A stretch of 8,980 nucleotides of DNA from Fodinibius sp050117475 (GTDB lineage Bacteria; Bacteroidota; Rhodothermia; Balneolales; Balneolaceae), in assembly GCA_050117475.1 (NCBI GenBank), contig JASFMR010000115.1, forward strand, positions 1 to 8,980, read 5' to 3'. The translations under genes and the position numbers were made by a program. A model generated the notes under the pieces. It made no database searches and was not told where the DNA came from. It saw only the letters and a program-made list of their open reading frames with translations. Positions 6,610-8,980 of this stretch are shown here, one piece after another; position 1 is the first letter of the stretch; each line of letters begins with the position of its first letter.

Positions 6610-7725
6610 ATGAAATCATTAATTAAGACGACGTTACTCCTGATTGTAGTAGCAACTTGGTTCGGGTGCGAAGGAGATTACAGGCAGGAAGCCAAGGGTA
6701 ATCTGGAGGATGTCACAGTGGTAATGGATTCAACCCAATTCAATAGCAAAACTTCGGATGCAATCAGGGGAACATTTGGAAAAGGCATACAGACGCTTCC
6801 CAATGTTCAACCTTTGTATGATTTGAACTTCCGTGATTTTAAAAACAACAATGAACTGGAAAACTTGAAACAGTCTAAAAATATTATTTTTGCTGCTCCG
6901 ATTAATGACAGTACCAATGTTTCACGCTTTATAAGAGCCTTGTTAAGCGATGAGGTAGAACAGAAGGTGGAAAACGGAGAGGTCTTCGCTTTCCCACTAC
7001 AGGATAAATGGTATCGAAACCAATGGACCATGATCCTGACCGCACCCAGTGATTCTGCGCTGGCCCGACAGATAGAAAACTCTGAACAGACACTGACGGA
7101 AAATCTTTTACAAAAAGAATTTGACCGATGGACGACACAACTGTATGACCGGGGCGAACAAGTTGGGATTGAAGATAGTATATGGGCTAAACACGGCTGG
7201 AAAATTCGTATACAACACGATTGGGGTAAGCATCTTGATACGACTTATACTTATAACGGGCAGGTTAACCACTTCTTGACGATGCGACGCCCATTGCCTG
7301 ATAATGATCGCTGGTTCTGGGCTTGGTGGAAGAAAGTAGATAATATCAACTATTTGGATGATAATTGGATTAATGCAAAACGCGACTCGCTTATGGAACA
7401 GTGGGTTCGGGGATCACGCGATAGCTCATATGTGACAACCGAATATCGCCGTCCGGTAGAAACAAAGTCTTTTAAGCTCAATGGTAATATAGTTTACGAA
7501 ACGCTCGGTACTTGGCGGATGACGCACGATGCAATGGGCGGTCCTTTTGTGAATTTTGCTGTCTTTGATCAGAATACGAGCCGACTCTTTTTAATCGAAT
7601 TTGGGCAGTTCGCTCCTAAATATGAAAAGCGGCATTTTGTTCGTCAATTTCGCTCGATGTTACGGACATTCCAAAGTGATTCCACTTGGCAGGGCAATGG
7701 TAATAAAGCTATGGTTGCAGAATAA
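6610..7725 (+). CDS. DUF4837 family lipoprotein, function unknown
   Basis: Predicted exported lipoprotein of 371 residues. The N-terminus has a short basic region (MKSLIK), a hydrophobic stretch (residues 7-19) and a probable lipid-attachment Cys20 in TWFGC. The lipobox is non-standard (Trp at -3), but relaxed lipoboxes are common in Bacteroidota. From about residue 24 the pattern AKGNLEDVTVVMDS, then LPNVQPLYDL and KNIIFAAPI, fits DUF4837 as I know the family; I could not run a profile search. No catalytic motif is recognised. The protein holds 15 Trp in 371 residues, including a cluster WFWAWW at 235-240, against about 0.5% in the trp enzymes upstream. It starts 20 bp after trpA and ends 3 bp before bioF in the same frame, so it is probably co-transcribed with both. 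It likely acts in the envelope, not in either pathway. Confidence 0.85.
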   Translation: MKSLIKTTLLLIVVATWFGCEGDYRQEAKGNLEDVTVVMDSTQFNSKTSDAIRGTFGKGIQTLPNVQPLYDLNFRDFKNNNELENLKQSKNIIFAAPINDSTNVSRFIRALLSDEVEQKVENGEVFAFPLQDKWYRNQWTMILTAPSDSALARQIENSEQTLTENLLQKEFDRWTTQLYDRGEQVGIEDSIWAKHGWKIRIQHDWGKHLDTTYTYNGQVNHFLTMRRPLPDNDRWFWAWWKKVDNINYLDDNWINAKRDSLMEQWVRGSRDSSYVTTEYRRPVETKSFKLNGNIVYETLGTWRMTHDAMGGPFVNFAVFDQNTSRLFLIEFGQFAPKYEKRHFVRQFRSMLRTFQSDSTWQGNGNKAMVAE

Positions 7726-7728
7726 TAC

Positions 7729-8901
7729 GTGTCTTTATCGAAGAAACATCGATTTATTGACGAAGCTCTTTCCAATCGAAGAAAAGAGCTTCACTTTCGC
7801 ACTTTAAGAGCTTATAAGTGGGCCGGAATTACAACGCTCACAGCGAATGACGGGCAAGTACTGGTCAATTTTAGTGGCAATGATTACCTTGGGCTGTCCA
7901 AGCATCCCCATGTTGTTGGGCAGTCAAAGCAATATGCTGAGTATTATGGCGCCGGATCAACGGCTTCTCGCTTGATTAACGGCACTTTAAGCATTCATGA
8001 GCAGCTGGAATATAAGCTCGCTTCCACTTTCGGGTGGGAGGCAGCCCTTGTTTTTAACAGCGGCTTCCAGGCCAATAGTACGATAGTGAGCACCATAGCG
8101 GATCGGCACAGCCTAATTCTTGCCGATAAGTTGAGTCATAACAGTTTGCTGCAGGGCTCTCTCTCAAGTAGGGCAACCTTTCGCAGGTTTGAGCATAATT
8201 CAATTTCGGACCTAGAGGAACAGCTTGAACGAGCCAAAGATGAAGATTATTCACGAATTATTGTAATTACCGAATCCATTTTTAGCATGGATGGAGATCG
8301 CAGTAAACTCGTGGCCATATCAAAGCTCACTCAAAAGCACAATGCATGGTTGTTTGTGGATGAGGCACACGCTGTAGGCGTATGGGGGGAGCAGGGGCTG
8401 GGATTAGCGAATAATATTCCTGGTGTCGATTTGGTTTTGGGAACCTGTGGAAAGGCCTTTGGCGGTTTTGGGGCGTTTTTACTCTGTTCTCAGAAGTTGA
8501 AAGAATACATGATTAACTTTTGTCCGGGATTTATTTATACAACCGCCTTGCCACCCGCCGTTATAGGAACTATTGAAGCTTCTCTCGAACTTATCCCGGG
8601 GATGGATCAAAAGAGAAAAAAATTGCATAGGAATATAGAATACATGCGGGGAGGTATTGAGGAAGCCGGGTTTTCAACTGGACATTCGAAATCCCAGATT
8701 ATACCCATTATTGTTGGGGATGACCGAAAAACGATAGATCTGTCAAACCACTTGGAAGAGCGAGGATTTTTGGCGACAGCAATTCGTCCGCCGACAGTAC
8801 CCAAAGGCAGCGCGCGGATTCGAATAACGTTATCTTCCGAGCACAACAAATCCCAGATTGACACATTTTTGACGGCACTAACCGAATGGAGTAATGACTG
8901 A
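7729..8901 (+). CDS. bioF: 8-amino-7-oxononanoate synthase (alpha-oxoamine synthase family)
   Basis: PLP-dependent enzyme of 390 residues that condenses pimeloyl-ACP (or -CoA) with L-alanine to form 8-amino-7-oxononanoate, the first step of biotin ring assembly. Conserved elements in order are VNFSGNDYLGLS (46-57), GAGSTASRLINGT (74-86), His137 in KLSHNSLLQG, TESIFSMDGD (181-190), DEAHAVG (211-217), and the PLP lysine, Lys242, in GTCGKAFGGFGAF. The start is GTG at 7729. No earlier start is possible because the in-frame TAA of the lipoprotein gene lies 3 bp upstream, and the N-terminus from this GTG fits BioF. Relatives such as 2-amino-3-ketobutyrate CoA ligase or serine palmitoyltransferase share the fold. 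The BioH-like gene overlapping the 3' end favours BioF. Confidence 0.9.
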   Translation: MSLSKKHRFIDEALSNRRKELHFRTLRAYKWAGITTLTANDGQVLVNFSGNDYLGLSKHPHVVGQSKQYAEYYGAGSTASRLINGTLSIHEQLEYKLASTFGWEAALVFNSGFQANSTIVSTIADRHSLILADKLSHNSLLQGSLSSRATFRRFEHNSISDLEEQLERAKDEDYSRIIVITESIFSMDGDRSKLVAISKLTQKHNAWLFVDEAHAVGVWGEQGLGLANNIPGVDLVLGTCGKAFGGFGAFLLCSQKLKEYMINFCPGFIYTTALPPAVIGTIEASLELIPGMDQKRKKLHRNIEYMRGGIEEAGFSTGHSKSQIIPIIVGDDRKTIDLSNHLEERGFLATAIRPPTVPKGSARIRITLSSEHNKSQIDTFLTALTEWSND

Positions 8902-8980
8902 TTTACGATTCATTGCTTTTCACGGTTGGGGATTCAATAAACAGTACTGGCAGCCATGGTCTGATTATATTTCGGAATAT
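8894..8980 (+). CDS. BioH/BioG-like alpha/beta hydrolase, N-terminal part (partial)
   Basis: The first 29 codons are visible and the gene runs off the window end. It begins with ATG at 8894 and overlaps the end of bioF by 8 bp (ATGACTGA), in another frame. The peptide contains IAFHGWGFN followed by a Trp about five residues later, matching the first strand and HGWG oxyanion-loop motif of BioH (E. coli BioH has LLHGWGLN). BioH cleaves pimeloyl-ACP methyl ester, releasing pimeloyl-ACP for BioF. The BioG family has a similar GWG motif, so the exact family cannot be decided from this fragment. GGAG lies only 2 bases before the ATG, too close for a normal Shine-Dalgarno site. Coupled re-initiation after bioF is likely. 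Confidence 0.75.
   Translation, partial: MTDLRFIAFHGWGFNKQYWQPWSDYISEY

Noticed and set aside
8437..8479. BioF lysine motif reads TCGKAFGGFGAF, not the common TLSKAxGxxGG, considered as a sign of a different enzyme
   Set aside because: E. coli BioF also deviates in this motif (a GKGFG form), and the other BioF elements and the BioH-like neighbour agree, so it is within family variation.

Overview
The window is a tryptophan biosynthesis operon that runs directly into the start of a biotin gene cluster. All recognisable genes are on the + strand, and coding density is very high. Gene order is trpE (last 24 codons only), trpS, trpG, trpD, trpC, trpF, trpB, trpA, a DUF4837-type lipoprotein gene, bioF, and the first 29 codons of a BioH-like alpha/beta-hydrolase gene. 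The organism looks like a member of the Bacteroidota/Balneolota-Rhodothermota group. Reasons are the DUF4837 protein (a family I know from that group), A-rich start contexts mostly without Shine-Dalgarno sequences, a relaxed lipobox, and a base composition that looks moderate to slightly AT-rich. I infer this assignment and did not test it.

Layout: 1-77 is the TrpE C-terminus. 78-219 is an AT-rich spacer, the longest non-coding stretch in the window. 220-1212 is tryptophanyl-tRNA synthetase. 1213-1307 is a spacer with a small hairpin. 1308-6589 holds trpG, D, C, F, B and A in pathway-operon order; spacing is tight within G-D-C-F and looser (73 and 67 bp) before trpB and trpA. 6610-7725 is the DUF4837 lipoprotein. 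7729-8901 is bioF with a GTG start. A bioH-like gene begins at 8894, overlaps bioF by 8 bp and runs off the window.

Function: TrpE and TrpG make anthranilate from chorismate and glutamine. TrpD adds phosphoribose, TrpF isomerises, TrpC closes the indole ring, and TrpA/TrpB convert indole-3-glycerol phosphate plus serine to tryptophan. TrpS charges tRNA-Trp with the product, so supply and use of tryptophan are encoded together. BioF and the BioH-like protein belong to early biotin synthesis. No intrinsic terminator is visible between any two genes, so one long transcript is possible. Catalytic residues are intact in every complete enzyme; nothing is broken.

I found no mobile element, CRISPR array, tRNA or rRNA gene and no clear new system. 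The points worth a second look are the trpS insertion between trpE and trpG, the placement and tryptophan richness of the DUF4837 lipoprotein, two start-codon questions (trpD, bioF) and two weak inverted repeats in spacers.
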